From contig JFNH01000102.1 in assembly GCA_000634415.1 (NCBI GenBank), positions 1-64,000 of the forward strand: a DNA stretch of 64,000 nt, written 5' to 3'. Below, piece after piece: positions 12,040 through 23,285 of the stretch (position 1 is its first letter; the number at the start of each line of letters is the position of its first letter). The translations under genes were made by a program, and so were the position numbers. A model generated the notes under the pieces. That model made no database searches, was not told the origin of the DNA, and saw only the letters and a program-made list of their open reading frames with translations. The stretch is from Prochlorococcus sp. scB245a_519A13 (GTDB lineage Bacteria; Cyanobacteriota; Cyanobacteriia; PCC-6307; Cyanobiaceae).

Positions 12040-15000
12040 TCAGAATTCGTTTTTTTCAATTATTGAATCAGTATTAATAATTATGTTCTTTAAATTTTCA
12101 ATGACATGTGATGAACAATTATTCCACATTTTTCTATTGACAATTTCAAGAAATCTTTGTGCAATATCTCTTAAAGCCCATGGATTATTCTCTAGAAAGA
12201 AATTACTAAGATCCAGATCACATAACCATGATTTATAAACTTCCTCATAACACCAATCTGAGACTACTTCAGTAGAAGCATCAAAAGCATATAAGTAATC
12301 TAGTGTAGCTGAAAATTCAAACGCTCCTTTATAACCATTATCCTTCATTCCATTTATCCATTTAGGGTTAAGTATTCTTGATATAACAACTTTATTAATT
12401 TCATCTTGTAATTTTGAAATTTTGGATAATCCAAATTTTGATAAGTCACCATGATACATTTCAGGAAATTTACCGCTCAATTTTTTTACTGCTGAAGATA
12501 ATCCACCCTGAAACTGATAATAATCATCAGAATCTAAAATATCATGTTCCTTATTATCTTGGTTATGAACAACTAACTGCACATTTTTAAGAGCATTTTC
12601 TAATGATTTTTTATCCTCTATAGGTTCAAGATTATCACTGTAAATCCACTTACTCCAATTAAGAAAAGATTCTCCAAAATCATCAATATTTTCCCAATTA
12701 GAATTTGAAATTAGTTCTTGGAGACCAGCTCCATATGAACCTGGCGCTGACCCAAATATACGATTAACTGAATCACCATCCCTTGATGCCCCAGCGAGAG
12801 GGTTAAATTTATCATCCTCATTAAGATTAGAAACAAGATTTATTGCTTTAGAAGTTAATTTAACTAACTGAGGAAATGCATCTCTAAACATTCCTGAAAT
12901 CCTTAAAGTAACATCAACCCTAGGTCTTTCGAGAACAGATAAAGGAATAATTTCTAGATCAACTACTCTTCTTGAAGGCCCATCCCAAATAGGCTGTACT
13001 CCTAATAAATATAGTATTTGACAAATGTCTTCACCACCATTTCTCATTGTGGATGTTGCCCATACAGATATTGCTATATTTTTTAAATCTTCTCCATTAT
13101 CTTGTTTGTATAAATCAAGTATTTGTGAAGCAGACTGACAACCAACACTCCATGCTGATTCAGTTGGCAGTCCTCTCGAATCAACTGAAAAGAAATTTTT
13201 ACCAGTTGGTAAAGTTTCAGTTTTACCTCTCGTAGGAGCTCCAGATGGACCACTCTTTACATATTGTCCCTTTAATGAATTAATAAATGATAATTTCTCA
13301 TTATATGAAGAATTAATGATTGGAATTAGAATCTCTTTTTTTAATAATAAAAAATACTTATTATGTTTTTTTTCATTAAAGAAATAGTCTATTATTTTTT
13401 GATTTTTATATTTTTCTAGATTTTTTATATTGATATTTTTTTTGTAAAAAAACAAATATATTAAATACTTTGCTTGTTGTTCCAAAAAATCAATAGCCAT
13501 TCTAAAGTTTAAAATGTTTTTGTTGGAAAAAGTCAATAATATTTTTTTATCCTTTTCACTTAACATTTGATCATATTGATTTGTCCAAGGATTCAAATCT
13601 AGTTTTAAATGTTTTGCTATATATTGAGTAACTCCAATTCGGTTCGTATTTGGTACTCTAGCAATACACAAGAATAAATTTATTTCATTAATGTCATTCT
13701 GCCTATTGCCAAAAATATGCAAACCTGTCCTAATTTGAGATTCTTTAATTTTGCAAAGAAAGGAATCAATTTCCTCAATTTGATTATTTTTATTTTTTAA
13801 AGTAATTTCGCTAAAATCTTTTTTTATCAATTCAAAAATGGAATTTTCTATTATTTCAATGCGTTTAGAATTTAATAATTTTGCTTCAAAATATTCGTCT
13901 AAATAATTTTCTAATATTGAATATTTTCCATATAATTCTGACCTATCCAAAGGAGGGGTTAAATGATCAATAATTGTTGCAGCAGTTCTTCTTTTAGCTT
14001 GGGATCCTTCTCCAGGATCATTTACGATAAAGGGATATATGTTTGGTATTGCTGGACAAATAATATTTGGAAAACATTTATTGCTGAGACCTATAGATTT
14101 GCCAGGTAACCATTCAACTGTCCCATGTTTACCAATATGGCACATAGCATTTGCATTAAAAACTTTTTCAATCCAAAAATATTGTGCTAAATATCTATGG
14201 GGAGGTGGAAGATCGGGAGAATGAATATCTCTATCAGTGAAAGCGTCATAACCTCGTTGAGGTTGAATCAATAATGTTATTTTTCCAAATCTAATACCAT
14301 TTATTGAGAAACCTTTATTATCTAGATCGATCGCATCAGATGGTTTACCCCAACGACTAACAATAATATTTTTGGGATCAATTTCTAAATAATTCCAATA
14401 TTTTAAATATTCACTAAGTGGTAAGTAATCTAATGGTTTATTATTTTGAGATTCAATATCATTAGTTCTAGTTTTTATAAGCATTGACATTAATTCCGAA
14501 GAATCTTTAGGATAATTACAAGATCCAAGGTCATAACCTTCTTCTTTTAACCAATTAAGAATATTTATTATTGAAGATGGTGTATTTAGACCAACGCCAT
14601 TACCAATTCTTCCGTTCTTTACTGGATAATTACTTATTACTAAACAAATTCTTTTATCAAAATTATTAAGTTTTTGAAGTTTCACATAATTTGTTGCAAA
14701 TTTTGAAATCCATTGAATACCTACTTGATCAGCTTTGTAACTAGTTATTTCACTATATAGTGTATTTTTCTTAGAAATTATTTCTTTAAATGCTGAAGGA
14801 CAGGTAGTAATTCTTCCATCAAATTCAGGAATAATTATTTGCATTAATAAATCAGATGAATTCATTCCAATAGATGAATTTAACCACTTTTTTCTTGATC
14901 TATTAGAAGAAAGAAGCTGTAAAATTGGGATTTTTAGAGAAGTAAAAATATTTGTTGAATTTTCAATTAATTCATTATTTTTGATTTGAGATGAAGAAAA

Positions 15001-15777
15001 TGAAGTTGTGGTAATTATTAGTTTAATATCTTCTTTTTTAAAAATTTCTATTAATTTCTTCTGAATAATATGATCTTTTAGTGTTGAAATAAAAAATGTT
15101 TTAGGAGATAATCCGCATTTTCTTAATTGCAAGTTAAGTTTTTCGTTTACTTCAATTTCATTAGCCAAAAAAAGTGATTTATAGGATATTATTCCTATCT
15201 TTATGCCACTTTCATTTTTCCAATCATGTAAATAGGGATCTGAATAAAAAGTAATATTCAAAAAATCATCAGGAATTAATTTTTCATCTACAACTAAATA
15301 ATTTAAACAATTAAGAAACTTTCTATAATTATCCAGTCCTCCAGATCTTAGTAATCTAGAAATATTTAATGCAATATTTTTATCTATACTACTTATTTCA
15401 CATAAGGAAATTTCCTGGTCAATGGTACCTGATAGGATTACTAACTTCCTTTTTTTATTAACTGCTTGCCAATTTAAAAGTTGTTCAATTCCATAGTTCC
15501 ATGTACCTTTATCTCCAAATATTCTAAGTACGACTACTTTTGCATAATTTATTGTTTTTATTAAATAATTATCTATTTGAGCAGAGGAATTTAAATTAGA
15601 AATTTCTAAAGCTCTTATATTATTTTTTAATGAAGAAAATTCTTTTTCTAACAATAAGTTTGATATGAGATTTAAATCAGCCTTGACACTTGTTATGAAA
15701 ATAAAATCTGCAGCTGGTTGCTCAATTAAATCATCCTTATTCTTTTCATTTCCTGCTATATTTAATATCCTGTGCAT
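12040..15777 (-). CDS. cobN: Cobaltochelatase subunit CobN
   Basis: 1245 aa; HIGKHGTVEWLPGKSIGLS, DPGEGSQAKRRTAATIIDHLTPP, VWATSTMRNGGEDICQILYLLGVQP. Confidence 0.95.
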   Translation of the reverse strand: MHRILNIAGNEKNKDDLIEQPAADFIFITSVKADLNLISNLLLEKEFSSLKNNIRALEISNLNSSAQIDNYLIKTINYAKVVVLRIFGDKGTWNYGIEQLLNWQAVNKKRKLVILSGTIDQEISLCEISSIDKNIALNISRLLRSGGLDNYRKFLNCLNYLVVDEKLIPDDFLNITFYSDPYLHDWKNESGIKIGIISYKSLFLANEIEVNEKLNLQLRKCGLSPKTFFISTLKDHIIQKKLIEIFKKEDIKLIITTTSFSSSQIKNNELIENSTNIFTSLKIPILQLLSSNRSRKKWLNSSIGMNSSDLLMQIIIPEFDGRITTCPSAFKEIISKKNTLYSEITSYKADQVGIQWISKFATNYVKLQKLNNFDKRICLVISNYPVKNGRIGNGVGLNTPSSIINILNWLKEEGYDLGSCNYPKDSSELMSMLIKTRTNDIESQNNKPLDYLPLSEYLKYWNYLEIDPKNIIVSRWGKPSDAIDLDNKGFSINGIRFGKITLLIQPQRGYDAFTDRDIHSPDLPPPHRYLAQYFWIEKVFNANAMCHIGKHGTVEWLPGKSIGLSNKCFPNIICPAIPNIYPFIVNDPGEGSQAKRRTAATIIDHLTPPLDRSELYGKYSILENYLDEYFEAKLLNSKRIEIIENSIFELIKKDFSEITLKNKNNQIEEIDSFLCKIKESQIRTGLHIFGNRQNDINEINLFLCIARVPNTNRIGVTQYIAKHLKLDLNPWTNQYDQMLSEKDKKILLTFSNKNILNFRMAIDFLEQQAKYLIYLFFYKKNINIKNLEKYKNQKIIDYFFNEKKHNKYFLLLKKEILIPIINSSYNEKLSFINSLKGQYVKSGPSGAPTRGKTETLPTGKNFFSVDSRGLPTESAWSVGCQSASQILDLYKQDNGEDLKNIAISVWATSTMRNGGEDICQILYLLGVQPIWDGPSRRVVDLEIIPLSVLERPRVDVTLRISGMFRDAFPQLVKLTSKAINLVSNLNEDDKFNPLAGASRDGDSVNRIFGSAPGSYGAGLQELISNSNWENIDDFGESFLNWSKWIYSDNLEPIEDKKSLENALKNVQLVVHNQDNKEHDILDSDDYYQFQGGLSSAVKKLSGKFPEMYHGDLSKFGLSKISKLQDEINKVVISRILNPKWINGMKDNGYKGAFEFSATLDYLYAFDASTEVVSDWCYEEVYKSWLCDLDLSNFFLENNPWALRDIAQRFLEIVNRKMWNNCSSHVIENLKNIIINTDSIIEKNEF

Positions 15778-15849
15778 TTTTATATATAAATAAGGTTTAG
15801 AATACGTAAGTAGGATAAAACAAGTTTACCTTAATTAAATAAATTAAAT

Positions 15850-16764
15850 ATGCATGAATTTCTTCCATACGCCTGGTTCGAAGGTAAATGTATTCCATTT
15901 AAAGAAGCAAAAATATCAATAGCTACTCATGCACTACATTACGGCACTGCTGCATTTGGAGGTATGCGAGCGATACCTAACCCAACAAAAAAAGAAGAAT
16001 TCCTTTTGTTTAGAACTGATAAGCATATAAAAAGATTATCTCAAAGTGCAAAATTACTCTTAACTGAAATTTCTGAAGAATATATTTTTAAAGCCTTAGA
16101 AGAAGTTATAAAAAGAAACAAGCCAGAAAAACCTATATATATAAGACCATTTGTATATACAAGCGATTTAGGTATAGCGCCAAGGTTACACAATATTGAA
16201 ACAAATTTCTTTATTTATTGTATTGAACTAGGAGATTATCTATCCCCAGATGGTGTTTCTTGTAGAATGAGTAGTTGGACAAGGCAAGAAGATAGATCTC
16301 TCCCCTTAAGAGGAAAAATAAGTGGAGCATATATTACTAGTTCATTAGCCAAAACAGAAGCTAGTTTATCGGGTTTTGATGAAGCCCTGCTATTAAATTC
16401 AAGTGGTAAGGTAAGTGAAGCTAGTGGTATGAATTTATTTATTGTAAGAAATGGAGACTTAATCACTCCTGGTGTTGATCAAGATATCCTTGAGGGTATT
16501 ACTAGAGCTAGTGTAATTGAATTAGCAAAATCATTTGGAATAAATGTAATTGAGAGGCCTGTTGATAAAACAGAATTATTAATAGCAGATGAAGTTTTTC
16601 TAACTGGTACAGCAGCAAAAATTACACCAGTTAAAAAAATTGAATCAACTGAATTAAATGTTGAAAGACCAATAATGAATAAATTAAAAAGTAAGCTTAT
16701 AGAAATAACAGAAGGTCGTTCTCAAGACTATGATAATTGGGTAACAAGAATTTCACTAAAATAA
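15850..16764 (+). CDS. ilvE: Branched-chain amino acid aminotransferase
   Basis: Class IV PLP aminotransferase: YAWFEGKCIPFKEAKISIATHALHYGTAAFGGMRA; EASGMNLFIVRNGDLITPG. Confidence 0.93.
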   Translation: MHEFLPYAWFEGKCIPFKEAKISIATHALHYGTAAFGGMRAIPNPTKKEEFLLFRTDKHIKRLSQSAKLLLTEISEEYIFKALEEVIKRNKPEKPIYIRPFVYTSDLGIAPRLHNIETNFFIYCIELGDYLSPDGVSCRMSSWTRQEDRSLPLRGKISGAYITSSLAKTEASLSGFDEALLLNSSGKVSEASGMNLFIVRNGDLITPGVDQDILEGITRASVIELAKSFGINVIERPVDKTELLIADEVFLTGTAAKITPVKKIESTELNVERPIMNKLKSKLIEITEGRSQDYDNWVTRISLK

Positions 16765-16782
16765 ATTATTTCTTACCTAAAA

Positions 16783-19700
16783 ATGGAATCTTTCAGAACC
16801 TATTTAAATAGAGATGAAAAACCATTAATTATTTTTGACGGAGGTACTGGTACATCTTTTCAGAACTTAAATCTTACTGCAGATGATTTTGGAGGAAAAG
16901 AATTAGAGGGATGTAATGAAAACCTTGTTTTATCATGGCCAGAGGTTGTTGAGAAGGTTCATAATTCATTTTTAGAAGCAGGTTGTCATGTTATAGAAAC
17001 TAATACATTTGGTGCCTCATCAATAGTTCTTGATGAATATGATATTGCAGATAAGGCTTATGAGATAAATAAAAATGCAGCATTTATAGCAAAAAAAGCT
17101 GCTGCCAAATACTCATCAGTTGATAAACCAAGGTTTGTAGCAGGTTCAATTGGGCCAACAACTAAACTACCCACCTTAGGACATATAGATTTTGATGAAT
17201 TAAAGCAATCATATAAAGAACAAATTTATGGTCTTATAGATGGAGGAGTTGATCTTCTTTTGATTGAAACTTGTCAGGATGTTTTACAAATTAAATCTGC
17301 CTTATTAGCATCAAAAGAAATTCTAGAAAGTAAAAATATTGATATACCTTTAATGGTATCTATAACAATGGAAACAACAGGTACTATGCTTGTTGGATCT
17401 GATATTGCTTCTGCATTAACAATATTAGAACCATTTAATATAGATATCCTTGGACTTAATTGTGCAACTGGTCCTGAGCAAATGAAGGATCATATTAAAT
17501 ATTTGTCTGAAAATTCTCCCTTCGCTATAAGCTGTATTCCCAATGCAGGTCTTCCTGAAAATATTGGTGGTGTAGCTCACTATAGATTAAAGCCAATAGA
17601 ATTAAAGATGCAGTTAATGAATTTTATATATGACTTTAATGTTCAATTAATAGGTGGATGTTGTGGGACAACACCTGAACATATAAAATACCTGTCTTCA
17701 ATAATCGATGAAATTATTGATATTGAAAGGACCTACAACAATGGTAATAAAAATTCAAGTGATTTTATTCCATCTGCCTCATCAATATATAACTCTGTGC
17801 CATATAAACAAGACAATTCAATTTTGATAGTAGGAGAAAGATTAAATGCAAGTGGATCAAAAAAGGTAAGGGAGTTATTAAATAACGACGATTGGGATGG
17901 CTTAGTTGCAATTGCAAAGCAACAACAAAAAGAAAATGCTCACGTTCTTGATGTAAATGTTGATTATGTAGGCAGAGACGGAGTGAAAGATATGAAAGAA
18001 ATAACTTCAAGACTAGTTACCAATATAAATTTGCCATTAATGATTGACTCTACAGATGCCGACAAAATGGAAAGTGGATTAAAGTCAGCTGGTGGTAAAT
18101 GTATTATAAATTCAACCAATTACGAAGATGGCAATGAAAGGTTTGATCAAGTTCTAAATTTAGCCTTAGGGTATGGTGCAGGTCTTGTTGTCGGAACAAT
18201 TGATGAAGATGGAATGGCAAGGAATTCAGAAAAAAAATATAAGATTGTCAAACGAGCGATTAATAGAACAAGAAAATGTGGTTTATCAGATTATGAGCTA
18301 TTTTTTGATCCATTAGCTCTGCCAATATCTACAGGGATAGAAGAAGATAGATTAAACGCTAAAGAAACTATTAGTGCTATATTAAAAATTCGTGAAAATT
18401 TCCCAGATATTCATATCATACTTGGGATATCAAACATTAGTTTTGGTCTTTCGCCATTATCAAGAATTAATCTAAATTCAATATTTTTAGATGAATGCAT
18501 TAAAGCAGGATTAGATTCTGCTATCATCGCACCAAATAAAATTTTGCCATTATCAAAAATTTCTGAAGAAACTAAAAAGCTTTGCTTAGATTTGATTTAT
18601 GATAAAAGAAAATTTGAAGATGATATTTGTATTTATGATCCATTAGTAGAATTAACAAAGGCTTTTCAAGATTTATCTATTCAAGATTTCAAAAAAGCAT
18701 CTTCAGAAAATAAAAACCTAACTCTTGAAGAAAGTCTGAAAAATCATATTATAGATGGAGAAAAAATAGGATTAGAGGATCAATTAAATAAAGCGTTAAA
18801 AAAATATAAACCTCTTGAAATAATTAATACCTTTTTACTAGATGGGATGAAAGTTGTAGGAGATTTATTTGGCTCAGGTCAAATGCAATTGCCATTTGTA
18901 CTCCAATCAGCTGAAACAATGAAATTTGCTGTTTCAATTTTAGAACCATACATGGAAACTGTAGATGAGAACATATCAAATGGAAAACTCTTAATTGCAA
19001 CTGTCAAAGGCGATGTACATGATATTGGAAAAAATTTGGTAGATATAATACTTACAAATAATGGTTATGACGTAATAAATCTAGGAATAAAGCAAGATGT
19101 TTCAGCAATTATAGATGCACAAAAAAAATACAATGCAGATTGCATCGCTATGAGCGGATTACTTGTTAAATCAACAGCTTTTATGAAAGATAATTTAGAG
19201 GCTTTTAACAATGAAAATATTAGTGTACCAGTAATATTAGGAGGCGCAGCCTTAACCCCAAAATTTGTAAATGAGGACTGCAGCAAAATATATAAAGGGA
19301 AAATTTTGTACGGAAAAGATGCGTTCACTGATCTTAAATTTATGAATGAATATATGGATAATAAGAAAAAGGGTAATTGGTCAAATACAGAGGGTTTCAT
19401 TAACAATGAAGGTATAAATATTAATTTAGCCTCATCAAAATCAAACTCTCAAGCTGTTAAAAAATCTATATCCATAAAAACCGAAACTTCCAAATTAAAT
19501 TTAAAAGAAAATTTTATAAGATCTAAATTTATAAATGAAGAAGATCCAATTCAAGCCCCTTTCTTGGGAACGAAAGTCTTGAACGATGTTGATATAGATT
19601 TAAATAAGTTAATATTTTATTTAGATACAAAAGCCTTATTTAGCGGGCAATGGCAAATAAAAAAAGGAAAAAACCAAAGCGTAGATGAATACAATAATTA

Positions 19701-20349
19701 TTTGGATTCATATGCTAAACCATTGTTAGATAAATGGTTAGAGATAATTATAGAGAAAAAACTTATATCACCCAAAGCAGTTTATGGATATTTCAGATGC
19801 GGGAGAAAAGATAATAGTATTTTCTTATTTGAAGAGAAATCATTAAATAAAATTTCCCAATTTAATTTTCCACGACAAAAATCTGGGAATAATTTATGCA
19901 TAGCTGATTTTTATTGTGATTTGAAAAATGATAAACCGATAGATATATTTCCTATGCAGGCAGTAACCATGGGCGATATTGCTAGCGAATATTCTCAAAA
20001 ATTATTTAAAGAAGATAAATATAGCGATTATTTGTTATTCCATGGACTTACAGTGCAATTAGCAGAAGCTCTAGCTGAGTATGTCCATGCATTAATTCGT
20101 ATTGAATGTGGTTTTAGTTCTGAAGAACCAGACAAAAATAGAGAAATACTAGCTCAAAAATATAGAGGAGCTAGATATTCTTTTGGTTATCCTGCATGTC
20201 CAAAAGTATCTGATTCAAACATACAATTATCATTGTTGGATGCCAAAAGAATAAACTTGACCATGGATGAATCTGAACAACTTCATCCAGAACAAAGTAC
20301 TACAGCTATCATTTCACTACACTCAAAAGCTAAATATTTCAGCGCTTAA
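16783..20349 (+). CDS. metH: Cobalamin-dependent methionine synthase
   Basis: 1188 aa; FDGGTGTSFQ, GGCCGTTPEHI, pterin-binding NSTNYEDG, B12-binding VKGDVHDIGKNLV, activation domain YPACPKVSD. Confidence 0.98.
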   Translation: MESFRTYLNRDEKPLIIFDGGTGTSFQNLNLTADDFGGKELEGCNENLVLSWPEVVEKVHNSFLEAGCHVIETNTFGASSIVLDEYDIADKAYEINKNAAFIAKKAAAKYSSVDKPRFVAGSIGPTTKLPTLGHIDFDELKQSYKEQIYGLIDGGVDLLLIETCQDVLQIKSALLASKEILESKNIDIPLMVSITMETTGTMLVGSDIASALTILEPFNIDILGLNCATGPEQMKDHIKYLSENSPFAISCIPNAGLPENIGGVAHYRLKPIELKMQLMNFIYDFNVQLIGGCCGTTPEHIKYLSSIIDEIIDIERTYNNGNKNSSDFIPSASSIYNSVPYKQDNSILIVGERLNASGSKKVRELLNNDDWDGLVAIAKQQQKENAHVLDVNVDYVGRDGVKDMKEITSRLVTNINLPLMIDSTDADKMESGLKSAGGKCIINSTNYEDGNERFDQVLNLALGYGAGLVVGTIDEDGMARNSEKKYKIVKRAINRTRKCGLSDYELFFDPLALPISTGIEEDRLNAKETISAILKIRENFPDIHIILGISNISFGLSPLSRINLNSIFLDECIKAGLDSAIIAPNKILPLSKISEETKKLCLDLIYDKRKFEDDICIYDPLVELTKAFQDLSIQDFKKASSENKNLTLEESLKNHIIDGEKIGLEDQLNKALKKYKPLEIINTFLLDGMKVVGDLFGSGQMQLPFVLQSAETMKFAVSILEPYMETVDENISNGKLLIATVKGDVHDIGKNLVDIILTNNGYDVINLGIKQDVSAIIDAQKKYNADCIAMSGLLVKSTAFMKDNLEAFNNENISVPVILGGAALTPKFVNEDCSKIYKGKILYGKDAFTDLKFMNEYMDNKKKGNWSNTEGFINNEGININLASSKSNSQAVKKSISIKTETSKLNLKENFIRSKFINEEDPIQAPFLGTKVLNDVDIDLNKLIFYLDTKALFSGQWQIKKGKNQSVDEYNNYLDSYAKPLLDKWLEIIIEKKLISPKAVYGYFRCGRKDNSIFLFEEKSLNKISQFNFPRQKSGNNLCIADFYCDLKNDKPIDIFPMQAVTMGDIASEYSQKLFKEDKYSDYLLFHGLTVQLAEALAEYVHALIRIECGFSSEEPDKNREILAQKYRGARYSFGYPACPKVSDSNIQLSLLDAKRINLTMDESEQLHPEQSTTAIISLHSKAKYFSA

Positions 20350-20358
20350 GCTAAATTT

Positions 20359-20577
20359 TTAGTTATTTTCTAAATATTCAATAATTTCTTCCTGTAGTTC
20401 TTCCATCGTTTCATTATCACCCAGATCAAGTCCCTCACCAGCGGCATCCTGTGTTAACTCAAGATAATATGAAGCACCATCACTAGATAAAAATTCTAAT
20501 GCGGAAGTTTCATCACTATCTTTAAAAGCTTCATAAAGAGCTTTAAATGCAATGTTTTCAGTAAAGTCCCAATCCAT
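20359..20577 (-). CDS. Small acidic conserved-type hypothetical protein
   Basis: 72 aa ORF with good coding character between two convergent/divergent genes. Confidence 0.65.
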   Translation of the reverse strand: MDWDFTENIAFKALYEAFKDSDETSALEFLSSDGASYYLELTQDAAGEGLDLGDNETMEELQEEIIEYLENN

Positions 20578-20675
20578 AATGAAAAAAACCTTATTAGAAT
20601 TATTACCTCCTTACCCCCCATACTCGTCAACCTTTTTTAAAGAAATGTTGGTGTTTTATTATTATTAAAAAAACT

Positions 20676-21059
20676 ATGACCATAAATAATCAAAATCAGT
20701 TAAATGTCCTTGGAGAAGAAATTGAAATTTGTAGTTGCGCACCCATGACAGGGTGGTTCAGGGATGGATATTGCAACTATGACAAAAATGATGGAGGTAA
20801 TCATTCCATATGTTGTGTAATGGATGATAATTTTCTGAAATATAGTAAATCACAAGGTAATGATTTAATAACTCCCATGCCTATTTATTCCTTCCCAGGC
20901 CTAAAGGATGGTGATCATTGGTGTATTTGTCTTGATAGGTGGAAGCAAGCATTATTAGACGGTCTTGCACCAAAAGTCATATTAGAATCAACGAATATTG
21001 TAGTCTTAGAATCAGTACCTCTGGAAAAATTGAAAGAATATCAATTTAATAAAAAGTAA
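20676..21059 (+). CDS. DUF2237 family protein
   Basis: CSCAPMTGWFRDGYCNYDKNDGGNHSICCVMDDNFL...GDHWCICLDRWKQAL is diagnostic of DUF2237. Confidence 0.87.
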   Translation: MTINNQNQLNVLGEEIEICSCAPMTGWFRDGYCNYDKNDGGNHSICCVMDDNFLKYSKSQGNDLITPMPIYSFPGLKDGDHWCICLDRWKQALLDGLAPKVILESTNIVVLESVPLEKLKEYQFNKK

Positions 21060-21108
21060 TTACAAGTTTATTTTTTTTTTTAAAATGATAATGATAAAAT
21101 TTTTTTAA

Positions 21109-21939
21109 ATGAGTTTAGAAATATATTGGAAAAAAGCACTAGAACAAACTCAATTATCAATTGATGATGAATCTTTATATCCTCTCAAAACTGATATTAT
21201 TACAAGAGATTTATATGAAAAAGACGACTTCATAATTAGGAAACTCGATACTTCAAAATTTAATAAAAAAAAAATTTATGGTCCTAAGCAAAATCCATTT
21301 TGTCCTTGGGAAAAGATACTAGAAATTGATAAAATTGGTGATAATCATCAATTAATTTTAAATAAGTACCCTGTACAAAAAGGTCATATTTTACTTATAA
21401 CAAATGAATGGAAACCCCAAAATGGATGGTTAGATATTAAAGATTGGAGAGCGATCCAAAAAGTTAATAAAGATACTAGTGGATTATGGTTTTTCAATAG
21501 TTCTCCAATTGCGGGAGCGAGTCAACCTCACAGGCATTTTCAACTTCTGCGTAGATCTAAAGGTGAGATATCATGCCCTAGAGAAAAGTGGTTTTTAGAG
21601 ATGAACTCATATCAAGATATAGATAGTAAGCTTAAAAAAAATATTGTTGTATCCAAATTTAATTTTTTAGAAAATCCATCATGTCTTTTTGAATTTTACT
21701 TGGAATTATGCAAGAAATTAGGACTTGGGAACCCTATTAGTGATACAAAACCGATATATCCTTACAATATTTTAATAACTAATAAATGGATCGCTATTAT
21801 AAAAAGAAAAAATGATCATATCCATGGTTTCAGTATTAACGGTTTAGGATTTGCAGGATACTTATTAGTAACTGAAAATTCAAATATTAATTATTTAAAG
21901 AAATTAGGCCCTGAAAAACTTCTAGAAAATTTTGTTTGA
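21109..21939 (+). CDS. ATP adenylyltransferase (Ap4A phosphorylase family)
   Basis: QPHRHFQLLRR HIT-like motif; NKYPVQKGHILLITNEW. Confidence 0.85.
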   Translation: MSLEIYWKKALEQTQLSIDDESLYPLKTDIITRDLYEKDDFIIRKLDTSKFNKKKIYGPKQNPFCPWEKILEIDKIGDNHQLILNKYPVQKGHILLITNEWKPQNGWLDIKDWRAIQKVNKDTSGLWFFNSSPIAGASQPHRHFQLLRRSKGEISCPREKWFLEMNSYQDIDSKLKKNIVVSKFNFLENPSCLFEFYLELCKKLGLGNPISDTKPIYPYNILITNKWIAIIKRKNDHIHGFSINGLGFAGYLLVTENSNINYLKKLGPEKLLENFV

Positions 21940-21942
21940 ATA

Positions 21943-22122
21943 CTAATTAGTTACTTCAACTTCTTTATCCCTGCTTATTTGGCTTTCTAGAACTTCTATA
22001 GATGCTGTTACTGAGGCAATTTTACGTTCCAGTGAATCCTTAATATAATTGAGCATTTCTAATTTCTTATGTTGATAAAAACTCTTTTTTTCTTTAGATG
22101 ACTTGAAATAACAATTAAACAT
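21943..22122 (-). CDS. Hypothetical small protein (59 aa)
   Basis: Manual translation MFNCYFKSSKEKKSFYQHKKLEMLNYIKDSLERKIASVTASIEVLESQISRDKEVEVTN, open, not in ORF track. Confidence 0.5.
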   Translation of the reverse strand: MFNCYFKSSKEKKSFYQHKKLEMLNYIKDSLERKIASVTASIEVLESQISRDKEVEVTN

Positions 22123-22269
22123 TTTTTTTTGTTTTTATTATAAAAAGACACTTAATTGACTTGTGACATAAAAATAAATTGGTTTTAATTTAAAAACAAT
22201 ATTTCATATGGACTTTCAATTTTTTTTGAATAAAATTAAATAAATTCCATTCTATTCAAGAAAATATTA

Positions 22270-23280
22270 TTGAATATTCCTGAAAATTCAAATACAAAAA
22301 GAATTTCAATTGATTTACCTGAGGAACTAATTTCCAGGTTTGATCAATTACGAAAAGAGTGGGGATTTAGAGCAAGAGGACCTGTAATAGAAAAGATACT
22401 TAAAGAACTTCTTCAAGAAGATGATTTACTACCTAAGAACCAACAGCAAGAAATAGACTTTAACGAGAATAATAATAAAGAAAATTCAAATATTGATGAA
22501 GATACTGCTTTGGTATTAATTAAATCAGACGTAAAAAAAGAAGTTAATGAGATATCTTTGAATAAAAGATTTACAAATAAGAATCAATCTAAAAAAAAAG
22601 CTAACTTAAACATAAGCCTTCCCAATTTTGTTGAAAAAAAAGTAAGGAATCTAAGAAGAAGTATTAATAGTGAAAAATTAAAGGAGAATATTAATGATAT
22701 TCAAATTAATATAATTAAAGAAAATGAATTAATCAAATGTCGAATTGAGTTAATTAGTCATTGGAAAACCTTATATGGATCAGTTCCTAATGATCATGTA
22801 GTAGAAGCTTCGATGGATTGGTTTGAAAGGGATATATGGCCAAATCTTGATGGAACTGAAAATCTACCCTTTACGTGGAGTGCAGCCAATAATTTAATGT
22901 CAGAATTATGCCCATTCTGGATAAAGAAAAATCCATCCCTTGAAATTGTATTATTAATGATTGGCGTTTTAGAAGACCCTTTTGCTACATCAGACCTGAT
23001 AAATAGAATACCAACACTCATGAGAAGGTTTATAAGTAGATTTAAGCGAAATAATAGATCAAATTCATTTGAAACTTTGGACTCAACAATGACAGTACAT
23101 GGAGCACTCAAATTATTGAATTTATCAACATCCGCAGGATCCGCTCATACGTTCCGTAAAATTAGAGAGGCCTATAAATCAATAGCCTTAGAGACGCATC
23201 CAGATGCTGGAGGATCAACAGATCAAATGAGAAAATTAAATGAAGCGTATCAATTGCTAAAAAATCTATATAAAAAATAG
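22270..23280 (+). CDS. Ribbon-helix-helix N-terminus fused to C-terminal DnaJ (J) domain
   Basis: N-term KRISIDLPEELISRFDQLRKEWGFRARGPVIEKILKELL (CopG/RHH-like); C-term RKIREAYKSIALETHPDAGGSTDQMRKLNEAYQLLKNLY (HPD J domain); TTG start. Confidence 0.85.
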   Translation: MNIPENSNTKRISIDLPEELISRFDQLRKEWGFRARGPVIEKILKELLQEDDLLPKNQQQEIDFNENNNKENSNIDEDTALVLIKSDVKKEVNEISLNKRFTNKNQSKKKANLNISLPNFVEKKVRNLRRSINSEKLKENINDIQINIIKENELIKCRIELISHWKTLYGSVPNDHVVEASMDWFERDIWPNLDGTENLPFTWSAANNLMSELCPFWIKKNPSLEIVLLMIGVLEDPFATSDLINRIPTLMRRFISRFKRNNRSNSFETLDSTMTVHGALKLLNLSTSAGSAHTFRKIREAYKSIALETHPDAGGSTDQMRKLNEAYQLLKNLYKK

Positions 23281-23285
23281 TATTT

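Noticed and set aside
19065-19406. 113-aa ORF on - strand
   Set aside because: Antisense within metH; no family resemblance
22794-23111. 105-aa ORF on - strand
   Set aside because: Antisense to the RHH-J gene; no independent support
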